Source: Saussurea involucrata (Eukaryota; Streptophyta; Magnoliopsida; Asterales; Asteraceae). Taken from it: DNA of 64,000 nt. Position 1 is the first letter of the stretch; the number at the start of each line of letters is the position of its first letter. This document shows positions 20,711-31,166 of the stretch, one piece after another. Position numbers and translations under genes: made by a program. The notes beneath the pieces were generated by a model, which was not told the DNA's origin, made no database searches, and saw nothing but the letters and a program-made list of their open reading frames with translations. Location: contig CM066312.1 of NCBI GenBank assembly GCA_033807775.1, positions 26,261,696 through 26,325,695 on the forward strand. The letters are read 5' to 3'.

Positions 20711-21032
20711 GATCAAGTTCATTTAAATCAGCTAGTCAAAATCGAACGTGAAGAAGCAATCGCTGCATTAAAAGCTGAAAAAGCTACTTTTGATGGATGG
20801 TATAAATCCTCAACAACGATAACTGAGATAATAAAGTCTCAGATTCCCCTGAGTGATAACGTGGTCTTAGTTACAAAGCTGATACTCTAGAACCAACCAC
20901 TGACCGTTCCATGCTTATGTTTTGAATGTTCGTATCCTCAATCCCTGACACTTTCTCTTCTCAGTGTTCCTCTTATAACCTTCTATCCGTGAGGAAATCT
21001 CTACCTTAACTTCGAAAGGTAAAGAGAAAATT
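20711..21032 (+). pseudogene. S2 gag remnant, middle part
   Basis: Immediately after the TAA the same frame reads a helical segment (LVKIEREEAIAALKAEKA) and then meets several stops and frame changes. It links the two readable gag pieces and corresponds to the coiled-coil middle of S1 gag, now decayed. Confidence 0.6.
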
Positions 21033-21605
21033 GTGTATCCAAAACCTACCTCGGTCTCTAAAGACAAAGGTAAAGGAATTGCTTTTAACCAAAAACCTCA
21101 AAAGGGTACTTGTGTACCTAAGCTGAATGCTACTAAAGCTTCAGTGACTTATCCCTCTACTTCTAAGAACAAGATCCCTAGATTTATTCAACGATCTACT
21201 CCTAGACTTAAAGTGGATATAACTGGTAAGAAATCTGAAGAACTGAAAGTTCCTCTCATTTCCAATGCCAAAGGTATACTTTGTGCTAGCCCTGCTCATT
21301 TAAAATTAACGGCTAAGCATGCAAATGGTCCTAGAACTACTTTTAGTTATAGGAAATGTTATCACTGTGGACTTACAAATCATATTGCTAGTAAGTGCCC
21401 TACAGCCACCAAAGCTGAAAAGATAGCTAAGGTGAAGATTATTGCCCCCAAGGCAAAGAAGACCACTGAGGTTAAGAAATTAACCAAAGTGAAGACTGAT
21501 AAAGCTGAATCTTCAAATGCTGCGAAGAATGCTGAACTTTCCATTCCATCTACCTCCACTGCCAAGTGTGTACACATGATGAAATGGGTGCCCAAGTCAA
21601 ACTAA
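21033..21605 (+). CDS. gag: S2 gag, C-terminal part with second zinc knuckle
   Basis: Basic Lys/Thr/Ser-rich region with a second CCHC knuckle CYHCGLTNHIASKC (about 21358-21400), ending in MMKWVPKSN. The conserved KWVPK end is shared with S1 and S3. The first codon listed is the start of the open frame rather than an ATG-initiated gene; it is part of gag. Pol follows in the -1 frame. Confidence 0.75.
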   Translation: MYPKPTSVSKDKGKGIAFNQKPQKGTCVPKLNATKASVTYPSTSKNKIPRFIQRSTPRLKVDITGKKSEELKVPLISNAKGILCASPAHLKLTAKHANGPRTTFSYRKCYHCGLTNHIASKCPTATKAEKIAKVKIIAPKAKKTTEVKKLTKVKTDKAESSNAAKNAELSIPSTSTAKCVHMMKWVPKSN

Positions 21606-22473
21606 TCTTCCTTTGTTTGCAGGTTAAGAAGGGTATCTGGTATCTCGATAGTGGATGCTCTAGACACATGACTGGTAAGAAGAACCTGCTCACTGAATAT
21701 AAGGAAGAAAAGGGTCCCTCTGTAACTTTCGGTGGAAACGGAAAAGGACATACCCGAGGGTTTGGTGTACTCTCTAATGGTACAACAACCTTCAGAAGAG
21801 TCGCATATGTTGAAGGGCTGAAACATAATCTTCTAAGCATCAGTCAGCTTTGCGACATGGATACCAAAGTAATCTTTACTAAGGAATCCTGCTTTGTCGC
21901 TGACAAACAGGAGAAGATAGCTCTCAGCGGTTATCGTTTGGAAAATGTTTATGTTATAAACATGGACTCAACAACCACTGAGAACTCCTGTTTCTTCTCA
22001 AAAGCCTCATCTGATGTCAACTGGCTATGGCATAAGAGGCTCTCTCATCTCAACTTCAAGACAATGAATACTCTTTCTTCTAAAGAGTTAGTCACTTGTC
22101 TACCTCAACACTCATACGCCAAAGAGTCCTTATGTTCAGCGTGTGAGAAAGGCAAGCAGACCAAAGCAAGCTTCAAGTCTAAGCAAGTTTCCTCAGTGTC
22201 ATCTCCTCAACAACTTATTCATATGGATTTGTTTGGCCCTGTTAACAAACAATCCATCACTGGAAAGAAATATACACTGGTCATAGTTGATGAATTCTCT
22301 CGCTATACTTGGGTAATGTTTCTCCGTTCTAAGAGTGACACCCCTGAAGAACTCATCACCTTTGTCAGGAAAATGGAAGTCGTGAACAACATGACCGTTC
22401 GCTCAATAAGGAGTGATCATGGAACTGAATTCAAAAACAGTTCTCTAGATTCCTTCTTTGAGAGTAAGGGTAT
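21566..22473 (+). pseudogene. pol: S2 pol: protease and integrase N-terminal half
   Basis: The -1 frame overlaps the gag end and contains CTTTGTTTGCAGG at the junction. Protease GIWYLDSGCSRHMTGK; pre-integrase WLWHKRLSHLNFKTMN with CSACEKGKQTK; integrase core HMDLFGPV, VIVDEFSRYTWV and IRSDHGTEFKNS. The coding line is cut after FFESKG by G1 and resumes at 41296 with FSHNFSSVRTPQQNGV. Confidence 0.9.
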
Positions 22474-23955
22474 TGTAACAACCCAATTCCCATATACACA
22501 ACAAATCACATAATGTAACATAACATTGATATAACAAAAGAGACATCATATTACAAGTACGGTCCCGTAGTCTTTTACAATTAGCAGAAGCCATTCTACT
22601 ACAAACTTTGTACTAAATACATACATAACATTTAGTATTGTAATACAACTGCTACACATGCCAAAATCTTCATCATACAATCCTTCACAAAAGCCATCCC
22701 TCGATTCCTCTAATTACTTGTTCTTACCCGATCCACCACCTGGAATACATATTTTTAAAACAAAATGAGGGTTAGACCTAAGGGTCTAAGTGAGAAAATC
22801 CCTGTTAGTTTGAAATCATTTATATAAACCTTAATTTATAAATCACACAACACGATCAAATATATCAATTTGAACTCACACATCATATACCTTCCCTTCT
22901 CATTCCTCCTGGCCATATTAGTTGGTTGCAAGCCAAATAATAAATTTACAACACTGTACAACATCTACAGCCAAACAACGCTATACGGATTCTATAGCCA
23001 AACACACCGGTCCTAAGCCCGGCCAGTGTATTATAACACATTATAATACTCATGTAAATATAATACCACAATATATTATAATTCACATATAAACACATAA
23101 TCACCAATTATCACATTCCCAAATCATACGTATATGTATTCCAGTTAAAACGTTTTTAAAGTAAAACTCACCTGCTTTGATTATTACACACGCTCGCAAG
23201 CCCCTTTCAAAATGGTCTTATCTCTTACCACGACTCCACAGAATCTGAAACAATTTAAGATACATTTATTGCCTTACAAGCCAATCGTATAAACCTTAAT
23301 AAGTACAAAACCTCCACTGTTTATACCCACTGCAACTGTATGTCAAAACTTAACAAACTACCGGGACTGCACAGAGTACTGGGACTTCTCAGTATCGGGA
23401 CTCCTTGGTACCGGGAGTCTCGATCACCGGGAGTTAACAATACCGGGACTCCACACTACCGGGAGTCGACAGTACCGGGACTCCACACTACCGGGAGTCG
23501 ACAGTACCGGGACTCCATCGGGAGTCTTCAAGAACACAGTCGGTTTCCACTTACCCAGAAATCGATTGAAATCTAATCAAGACGCGAAATTAGAAATTCT
23601 AAACCGATAGATATCTTCTATACATGATTACCAACACAATATGTAAGGGACTTACCTCAAAATCGCTTCCAACAAAATCAATCGAAGCCCTAACCGTAGG
23701 TTTCGTCCACTGCTTCTTTTCGCCTCCAGAACTCCTGCACACACACACACTCTTTCTATTTTAGGTATCTGATGAGTGTAGAGGCTTAAGAGATAATATA
23801 GGTCCAACTTACCTTCTTCGCTCAAACTATTCCAAAATGACCCAAAACACCCTTAACCTTATAACTTATCTCAAATTAACCAAATCATTATATCTTATGG
23901 TTAAATTAATTTAACGGATAGGTAAAATATCTAACGGACTTACCCGGGGTATTAC
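22474..23955 (-). repeat. G1 3' LTR (left copy)
   Basis: Starts TGTAACAACCC and ends GGGGTATTACA on the plus strand. Contains the CCGGGACTCC/CCGGGAGTC minisatellite. Confidence 0.93.
23368..23530 (-). repeat. G1 LTR minisatellite of CCGGGACTCC / CCGGGAGTC dyads
   Basis: Irregular units up to 32 bp alternate ACCGGGACTCC and ACCGGGAGTC, making GACTCC...GGAGTC inverted repeats. The right LTR has the matching block at 29675-29845, with several point differences. Confidence 0.85.
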
Positions 23956-23973
23956 ATCATCTCCCCCTTAAAA
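23956..23973 (-). other. G1 polypurine tract
   Basis: TCATCTCCCCCTTAAAAG on plus; on the minus strand it is a purine-rich AAGGGGGAGATGA next to the 3' LTR. Confidence 0.8.
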
Positions 23974-23994
23974 GAATTACGTCCCGGAATTCAG

Positions 23995-24291
23995 TTAAGT
24001 AAAAAGATGAGGGTATTTGGCTCTCATTTCCGATTCCGATTCCCACGTAGCATCCCGACCTCTATGATGCCTCCACTGAACTTTCACTTGCCTGACCTCT
24101 TTATTCCACAACACTTTGGCTTTACGATCAACTATAGCTTCCGGTTCTTCCACATAATTCAGTCTTTCATCGACTTGTATCTCTGGTAGGGAGACTGACT
24201 GATCTGGAGTAACCAAACACTTTCGGAAGTTCGATACGTGAAATGCATTATGGATCCTGCTCAATTCCAGAGGAAGGTCTAATCGGTAAGC
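23995..24291 (-). pseudogene. G1 chromodomain at pol C-terminus
   Basis: After a TGA just inside 24292, the frame continues LELSRIHNAFHVSNFRKC and then the chromodomain: YVEEPEAIVDRKAKVLWNKE, VKVQWRHHRGRDATWESE. In chromoviruses this domain steers integration to marked chromatin. The aromatic and acidic positions expected of the fold appear kept. Confidence 0.85.
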
Positions 24292-25308
24292 TCATTCACC
24301 GATCCTTTCTGTAATCGCAAACGGTCCGATATACCTTGGGCTAAGTTTACCTTGTCTCCCAAATCGGATGACTCCCTTCCATGGCGAAACTTTTAACATT
24401 ACGAAATCCCCGACTTGAAATTCCAAAGGCTTTCGACGTCGGTCAGCGTAGCTCTTCTGTCTATCTTGAGCCACTTTCAATCTTTCTCGAATCTGAGTAA
24501 CCTTATCGGCAGTTAATTGAACTATTTCCGGCCCTGCTAACTGTTTCTCTCCCACTTCGTTCCAACATAGAGGCGTTCGGCATTTCCTACCATACAGTAC
24601 TTCAAACGGTGCCGCTTGTATGCTGGAATGATAACTGTTGTTATATGCAAACTCGATCAACGGTAAGTGCTTATCCCATGATCCCCCAAAATCAACAATG
24701 CAAGCCCGGGGCATATCTTCTAAGGTCTGAATCGTTCGTTCACTCTGACCATCTGTTTGGGGATGATACGCCGTACTTAACTTTATCTGTGTCCCCATTT
24801 CCTTTTGAAAACTTCTCCAAAATCTTGAAGTAAAACAACTATCACGATCAGAAATGATCGAGATTGGAACTCCATGTCGAGTTACTATTTCGTCAATGTA
24901 CAACTTAGCTAATCGCTCCATCGAATCAGTTTCCTTTATCGGTAGAAAGTGTGCAGACTTTGTCAATCTGTCGACGATCACCCAAATAGAATCAAATCCC
25001 TTCGGAGTCCTTGGTAGATTCGTGATGAAGTCTGTGGTAATCTGTTCCCACTTCCACATAGGTATTTCTAACCGTTGTAGTTGACCAAACGGCTTTTGGT
25101 GTTCGATCTTTACTTTCTTACAAGTATCACATCTTTCCACATACTGAGCAATCCCTCTTTTTATCCCCGGCCACCAATAGAATTGCTTTAGGTCTTTATA
25201 CATATTGTTTGTACCTGGGTGAATAGAGAAACGGGATTGATGAGCTTCTTGTAAAACACGATCACGTAACCCACCTAAACGAGATACCACACTCTGTTTC
25301 CCAGACAC
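24292..25308 (-). pseudogene. G1 integrase
   Basis: HHCC zinc domain (HPGTNNMYKDLKQFYWW...CDTCKKVK), core motifs WVIVDRLTKSAHF, ISDRDSCFTSRFW and YHPQTDGQSERTIQTLE, then CWNEVGEKQ and the C-terminal SH3-like LSPRYIGPF. It joins RT by a frameshift at about 25285 and ends at a TGA just before the chromodomain, where G2 reads straight on. Confidence 0.9.
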
Positions 25309-26924
25309 AATAACCCACGATCATCTTTTACTAGCAATGCTGACATCCCCGCTAACCGTTCTGATTTCAGATGTTCATCCTGATAAGCCTCCACTTGACA
25401 CTTCTGTATTTCGTCAAATATGTTGGGTAGGAGTTCAGTTCGTAGCGAAATAACTTTTATTGTTCCACTCCTTTCTTGACGACTCAACGCATCCGCCACC
25501 ACATTTGCCTTTCCCGGGTGATAAAGGATTTCACAGTCGTAATCGTTCAGCAATTCTAGCCATCTCCTTTGTCTCATATTCAGTTCCTTCTGATCAAAGA
25601 GGTGTTGGAGACTCTTGTGATCGGTATAAATCTGACATTTGGAACCATACAGATAATGTCTCCAAATCTTTAACACGAAGACGACTGCTGCAAGCTCCAT
25701 GTCGTGCGTAGGATACTGTCTTTCATGATCCTTTAATTGACGAGAAGCATAAGCAATAACCTTTCCACGCTGCATAAGTACACATCCCAATCCCAATTTT
25801 GACAAATCACTATAAACAACAAAGTCTTCCGAACCATCAGGTAGTGATAGAATCGGCGCGCTGCACAAATTCTCTTTCAATATCCGGAATGACTCGTCCT
25901 GTTCTGGTTTCCATTCAAACTTCAGGTTCTTTCGAGTCAGCTTAGTCAAAGGCGTTGCGATACGAGAGAAGTCTTTTATAAATTTCCGATAGTAGCCGGC
26001 TAAACCCAGAAAACTATGTACTTCCGTTGCTGTCTTCGGCGGTTCCCACTTTTCAACTACTTCCACTTTCATCGGATCAACTTGTATCCCTTTTTCGGAA
26101 ACTACATGCCCCAGAAACTGAACTGCTCGTAGCCAGAATTCACATTTCGAAAATTTAGCGTACAACTTTTCCTTCTTTAGTAACTCCAAGATCAAACTAA
26201 GGTGTTGCGCATGATCTTCTTTGGATCGGGAGTAGATAAGTATATCATCGATAAATACAATAACAAATTTATCGAGATACGGCTTACATACCCGATTCAT
26301 TAAATCCATAAAGGCAGCTGGAGCGTTCGTCAGTCCGAACGGCATCACTAAGAATTCGTGATGTCCATACCTTGTTCGAAAAGCAGTCTTTAGAACGTCT
26401 TCTTCTTTAACTTTCAACTGGTGATAACCGGATCTTAGATCAATCTTGGAGAAATAGCAAGCTCCAACTAACTGGTCGAAGAGGTCATCAATTCGGGGTA
26501 ACGGATACTTGTTCTTTATCGTGCGCTTATTCAGTTCTCGGTAGTCGATACACATTCTCATCGAACCATCCTTCTTTTTCACAAATAACACTGGTGCTCC
26601 CCACGGCGAAGAACTAGGTCTGATGAAGCCTTTATCGGATAAGTCTTGTAGTTGTGCCATCATCTCTTTCATCTCTGGAGGTGACAGACGATAAGGTGCA
26701 CGGGATACAGGAGTGGCTCCAGGAATCAGGTCTATACCGAACTCTACTTGTCTAACGGGCGGAAGACTATTCAAGTCTTCGGGGAATACTTCAGGGAATT
26801 CACTAACAATAGGAATATCTTCCATCCTATTCTTTTCTGGCTTAATATCTATCACGTAAGCCAAGTAACTCTGACAACCCTTATTCACACACTTACATGC
26901 TTTTATCATAGATATAAGGCTAGA
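25275..26924 (-). pseudogene. G1 reverse transcriptase and RNase H
   Basis: Gypsy RT: RAPYRLSPPEMKEMMAQ, WGAPVLFVKKKDGSMRMCID, KIDLRSGYHQLKV, MPFGLTNAPAAFMDLMN and catalytic VIVFIDDILIYSRS (about 26220-26275). RNase H: DFVVYSDLSKLGLGCVLM (DL where G2 has DA), THDMELAAVVFVLKIWRHYL and YTDHKSLQHLF. A TAA at 26925-26927 separates it from the protease; a frameshift near 25285 separates it from integrase. Confidence 0.9.
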
Positions 26925-27420
26925 TTAATGATTCCTACGATCACCATAAATCACTACTGGTCCCTTCTCAGGTAATATCACATTTGTTAACTTCTTATCA
27001 CACACTATGTTAGCCTGATTCTCGGCTAACCAGTCCATTCCCACTACGACGTAAAACTCTATCAAAGTTATAGGAAACAATTGTATCGGCACTCTACACC
27101 CCTCTATATTTATCACACAGCCATCAAATACTTCTCTAACCGACACTTGATTATCATTTGTCGTATCTACTGATAGAGTATGTTCTAGCAGTTTAGGTTT
27201 CAAACAAGGACAAGAAGCAAATGCAGGAGACACAAACGATCGGTTTGCACCGGAATCAAATAACACCTTAGCACGTGTAGAGTTTATTAAAAATGTACCT
27301 GTGACCACATCCGGAGTTTCCTCCGCTTCTTTCTCGGTCATTTGAAATGCACGACCCCTGGTTACTGGCGGTTCCTCTCTTGGTATTACTGGTTTAACAA
27401 TCGCTGGCCTGCCCGAAGAC
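26925..27420 (-). pseudogene. G1 aspartic protease
   Basis: Contains KVLFDSGANRSFVSPAFA, the gypsy DSG active site, and VVVGMDWLAENQANIVCD. Upstream RGRAFQMTEKEAEETP links to gag. Ends at the TAA noted above. Confidence 0.85.
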
Positions 27421-27988
27421 CCACCTTGCTGTATCCTCCCCCGCAGACAGTCCGACTGAAGGTGATCCGGAGAATTGCATAAGAAACATAATCGCGTTAC
27501 CTTACAATCCTGGATGACGTGCCCGGTCTTCCCACACTTATAACACGCTCATAAATCACCTTGGCAAATTCCTTGGTGGACACGGTTGCATTTCTGACAT
27601 GGTCTTTCCGCCGGTCGAAACGGCGGACGGCTATCATACCTCTGAAATCGGGACTTCTTCGGATCGTGTTGTGGTCCTTCCCACTTTCTCTTCCCAATAC
27701 TTTTATCGCCAGAATCCCTTCTAATATCTCGTTCAACATTCTCCGAGCATCAACTACAGCTGAGAAGATATCGGGTCCTTTTGCAGTCACTAGCCTTTTG
27801 ACTTCTGAGTTCAGCCCAAAGATAAATCTTTCTGTCTTCATCGTCTCCGTAACAACGTAGTATTCTAAGAACCGAGACTTTTCGAGAAAGCTAGCGGTGT
27901 AGTCTCGAACGGATAAGTTTTCTTATTGCAAGTTCATAAATTCCCCTTCCAGCTGTTTGACGGCTGCTTGGGGACAAAATTGTTCCCT
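27421..27988 (-). pseudogene. G1 gag C-terminal part, frameshifted, zinc knuckles decayed
   Basis: Compared with G2, this stretch has a TAA after FMNLQ (near 27925) and a frameshift near 27750 after GPDIFSAVVDA. The zinc-knuckle region still exists at DNA level (27470-27600), but no one frame reads through it. Confidence 0.75.
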
Positions 27989-28534
27989 TTAGGCTATCAC
28001 AAATTCTTCCCAAGAGAGGGTAGAGTAAACATCAGATCCTTTAGAATGAATAAAAGATTCCCACCAATACAAATCATCCCCCTTTAACATTGCTGCTCCA
28101 TACAATACTCTATCTTCGTCAGCGCACTTACTCGTCTTAAAAATAGCTTCTATTTCCTTCATCCATCTCATTGCTTTCACGGGATCCCTGTCTCCTGAGT
28201 AGGTCGGAGGTCTACAGCTTAAAAACATTTTGTAGTCGCACCTCCTTTGTACTGGTACAACAGTCGGTGTGATAGGCATTTCATCTTCCGGTTCGGGATT
28301 CGGTATTTCAGTTTCATTATGACGGTTTCGATCAAACATTGTTTGTATGCTAGCCTGCAGTCTTCCCATTTCTGCCATTAGATCATCCCTGGTAACGAAC
28401 TCTGAACCATGTTGTTGGACTCTACCTCCGGCTCGACCTCCAGTTCTGCCTCCCCTGTCCCCTGTTCCTATTGGCGGATTAGTACTATTCGGATTTCCTC
28501 CTCCTTGGTTCTTTCGTCTAGTACCACTTGCCAT
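27989..28534 (-). pseudogene. G1 gag N-terminal part
   Basis: ATG 28534: a short Gly/Arg/Asn-rich N-terminus, then a gag domain with KMFLSCRPPTYSGDRDPVKA and ALYWWESFIH-type sequence (here DDLYWWESFIHSKG). Stops at TAA 27989-27991, where G2 continues YRNAFCPQAAVKQ. Confidence 0.85.
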
Positions 28535-28782
28535 TCTTTAGATTCAAACAAAATTAATACACACATAAGCACATACCCTATATAACAAGGTATTCTGGTT
28601 CAAACATGTACCTGTAAGATCATGATTACACTGGCCAGGGGTAATTTTAAATTACCTTACATGATGTTCCTTCTTCCCTTTTATACTTCATCATCCCAAG
28701 GTTCTATAATGATAGGGACATCCTACATCACATGCAGTTTAAGTCTAGGTACAGATACAAATACCGAAATCCCTTAAACCAA

Positions 28783-28795
28783 GGCTCTGATACCA
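28783..28795 (-). other. G1 primer-binding site
   Basis: GGCTCTGATACCA on plus, i.e. TGGTATCAGAGCC on minus, two bases from the right LTR. Primer is initiator tRNA-Met. The strip 28535-28782 is leader with no ORF. Confidence 0.9.
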
Positions 28796-28797
28796 TT

Positions 28798-29868
28798 TGT
28801 AACAACCTAATTCCCATATACACAACAAATCACATAATGCAACATAACATTGATATAACAAAAGAGACATCATATTACAAGTACGGTCCCGTAGTCTTTT
28901 ACAATTAGCAGAATCCATTCTACTACAAACTTTGTACTAAATACATTTAGTATTGTAATACAACTGCTACACATGCCAAAATCTTCATCATACAATCCTT
29001 CACAAAAGCCATCCGTCGATTCCTCTAATTACTTGTTCTTACCCGATCCACCACCTGGAATACATATTTTTAAAACAAAATGAGGGTTAGACCTAAGGGT
29101 ATAAGTGAGAAAATCCCTGTTAGTTTGAAATCATTTATATAAACCTTAATTATATAAATCACACAACACGATAAAATATATCAATTTGAACTCACACATC
29201 ATATACCTTCCCTTCTCATTCCTCCTGGCCATATTAGTTGGTTGCAAGCCAACTAATAAATTTACAGCGTTGTACAACATCTACAGCCAAACAACGCTAT
29301 ACGGATTCTATAGCCAAACACACCGGTCCTAAGCCCAGCCAGCGTATTATAACACATTATAATACTCATGTAAATATAATACCTCAATATATTATAATTC
29401 ACATATAAACACATAATCACCAATTATCACATTCCCAAATCATACGTATATGTATTCCAGTTAAAACGTTTTTAAAGTAAAACTCACCTGCTTTGATTAT
29501 TACACACGCTCGCAAGCTCCTTTCAAAATGGTCTTATCTCTTACCACGACTCCACAGAATCTGAAACAATTTAAGGTACATTTATTGCCTTACAAGCCAA
29601 TCGTATAAAGCTTAATAAGTACAAAACCTCCACTGTTTATACCCACTGCAACTGTATGTCAAAACTTAACAAACTACCGGGACTGCACAGAGTACCGGGA
29701 CTTCTCAGTACCGGGACTCCTTGGTACCGGGAGTCTCGATCACCAGGAGTTAACAATACCAGGACTCCACATTACCGGGATTCGACAGTACCGGGACTCC
29801 ACACTACCGAGAGTCGACAGTACCGGGACTCCACCGGGAGTCTTCAAGAACACAGTCGGTTTCCACTT
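28798..29868 (-). repeat. G1 5' LTR (right copy), first part
   Basis: Matches the left LTR from TGTAACAACC up to GGTTTCCACTT, where S3 is inserted. An 8-bp deletion relative to the left copy lies near 28945. It continues at 40892-41295. Confidence 0.92.
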
Positions 29869-30102
29869 TGTTAGGGCATTTTTGTAGCTATCAAGACAGT
29901 ATTAATATCTTGTACTGTTTCTCCTTAGTAGAGGCATGGGCTTGTCATGTCCTACTATATAAAGGAGTTCCTTTGTTATTTTGTATAACAACTTGAAGCA
30001 TTTGTCATTTTACACTTTGAAATAAATATATGGATGACAAGATTGCTCTCTAGATTCTCTCTACACTTGTTCATTACTTTGTGCTAGATTTGGGATTTAT
30101 CA
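29869..30102 (+). repeat. S3 5' LTR
   Basis: 234 bp, TGTTAGGGC to TTTATCA; I see no difference from 40653-40886. TATATAAAG at 29956-29964 is the likely TATA box. Confidence 0.95.
29956..29964 (+). promoter_or_regulatory. S3 LTR TATA box
   Basis: TATATAAAG inside the short LTR, about 140 bp from the LTR end. The dyad arrays found in other LTRs are absent here; S3 keeps them internally. Confidence 0.65.
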
Positions 30103-30104
30103 AT

Positions 30105-30116
30105 TGGTATCAGAGC
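30105..30116 (+). other. S3 primer-binding site
   Basis: TGGTATCAGAGC two bases after the LTR, complementary to initiator tRNA-Met. Confidence 0.93.
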
Positions 30117-30590
30117 TAAACAGAAGATTCAAGCAGATCGAAGACCAAATTGAAGATTTTTTACACTAAAGCTGAAGAATTCGGATTGGGTGTTCATCAC
30201 TATTCATCACTGTTCATCAAGAATTCTGACCCTTCTTCATTTACTATTCATCCAGATTTCATCTTTTCTTTAATTTATGATCTTTTGGATTGATTCTTGA
30301 CATCATTGCACTCGGATTTGATTCCTGAACATCTTTAATTCTTGGATCAACCCCAAAATCTGCACAGAATTTGCAGATCTGATCATTTTATATCATTTTT
30401 GTTCGAAAACTTTTTCTACTATTTTTGGATCAAAATTCGATTAAATTGATCGAATTAGGATTTGTGATTAACTAAGAAAGTGTGTGGAATCAAATTTCGA
30501 ACAAATCTGTGCAAATTTCATAACAATTGATCAAGAATTGAAAAAGTTATGGCTGATTTAGTGATTTTCGTGTTCGAAGTGCAGAATTCG

Positions 30591-31019
30591 GATCATTCTT
30601 GGTGAATTCGGATCATTCTTGGTGAATTCGGATCATTCAAAGAAGAATTCGGAGTGTTCTTGATTTTTTTTAAGTGTTGAATTCGAACCCTTAAGCATCC
30701 GAATTCATAGAATTCGAACCCTTAAGCATCCGAATTCATAGAATTCGAACCCTTAAGCATCCGAATTCATTGAATTCGAACCCTTAAGCATCCGAATTCA
30801 TTGAATTCGAACCCTTAAGCATCCGAATTCATTGAATTCGAACCAAGTTAAGTCCGAATTGAGTGAATTCGAACCCTTCAGCATCCGAATTCATTGAATT
30901 CGAACCCTTCTTCATCCGAATTCATTGAATTCGAACCCTTATTCATCCGAATTCATTGAATTCGAATCCTTCTTCATCCGAATTCGTTGAATTCGAACCC
31001 TTACTCATCCGAATTCTTG
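30591..31019 (+). repeat. S3 GAATTC dyad array 1 (leader)
   Basis: Three 19-bp units around GAATTCGGATCATTCTT, then about 11 copies of a 31-bp unit combining GAATTCGAACCC and CATCCGAATTCAT. Adjacent units form inverted repeats around GAATTC. The leader 30117-30590 before it is AT-rich with no ORF. Confidence 0.9.
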
Positions 31020-31166
31020 AGAAAAATTTTTATCCCGAAATGTTTTCTATAGTGTATTTCATACACTGTAAGAGCTTTTCAAGAAAAATTTTTATATATT
31101 TTTTTGTGTATTTTCATACACTGTCTGCTTGATCTTCTGAACGATCAATTTCTAGCAATATTCAAA

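Noticed and set aside
23340..23576. Small ORF with RESRSPG-like repeats (also at 29656-29874)
   Set aside because: Product of the CCGGGA minisatellite in the G1 LTR; broken differently in the two LTR copies.
28783..28795. tRNA fragment at the GGCTCTGATACCA sites
   Set aside because: These are primer-binding sites complementary to tRNA-Met, not tRNA genes.
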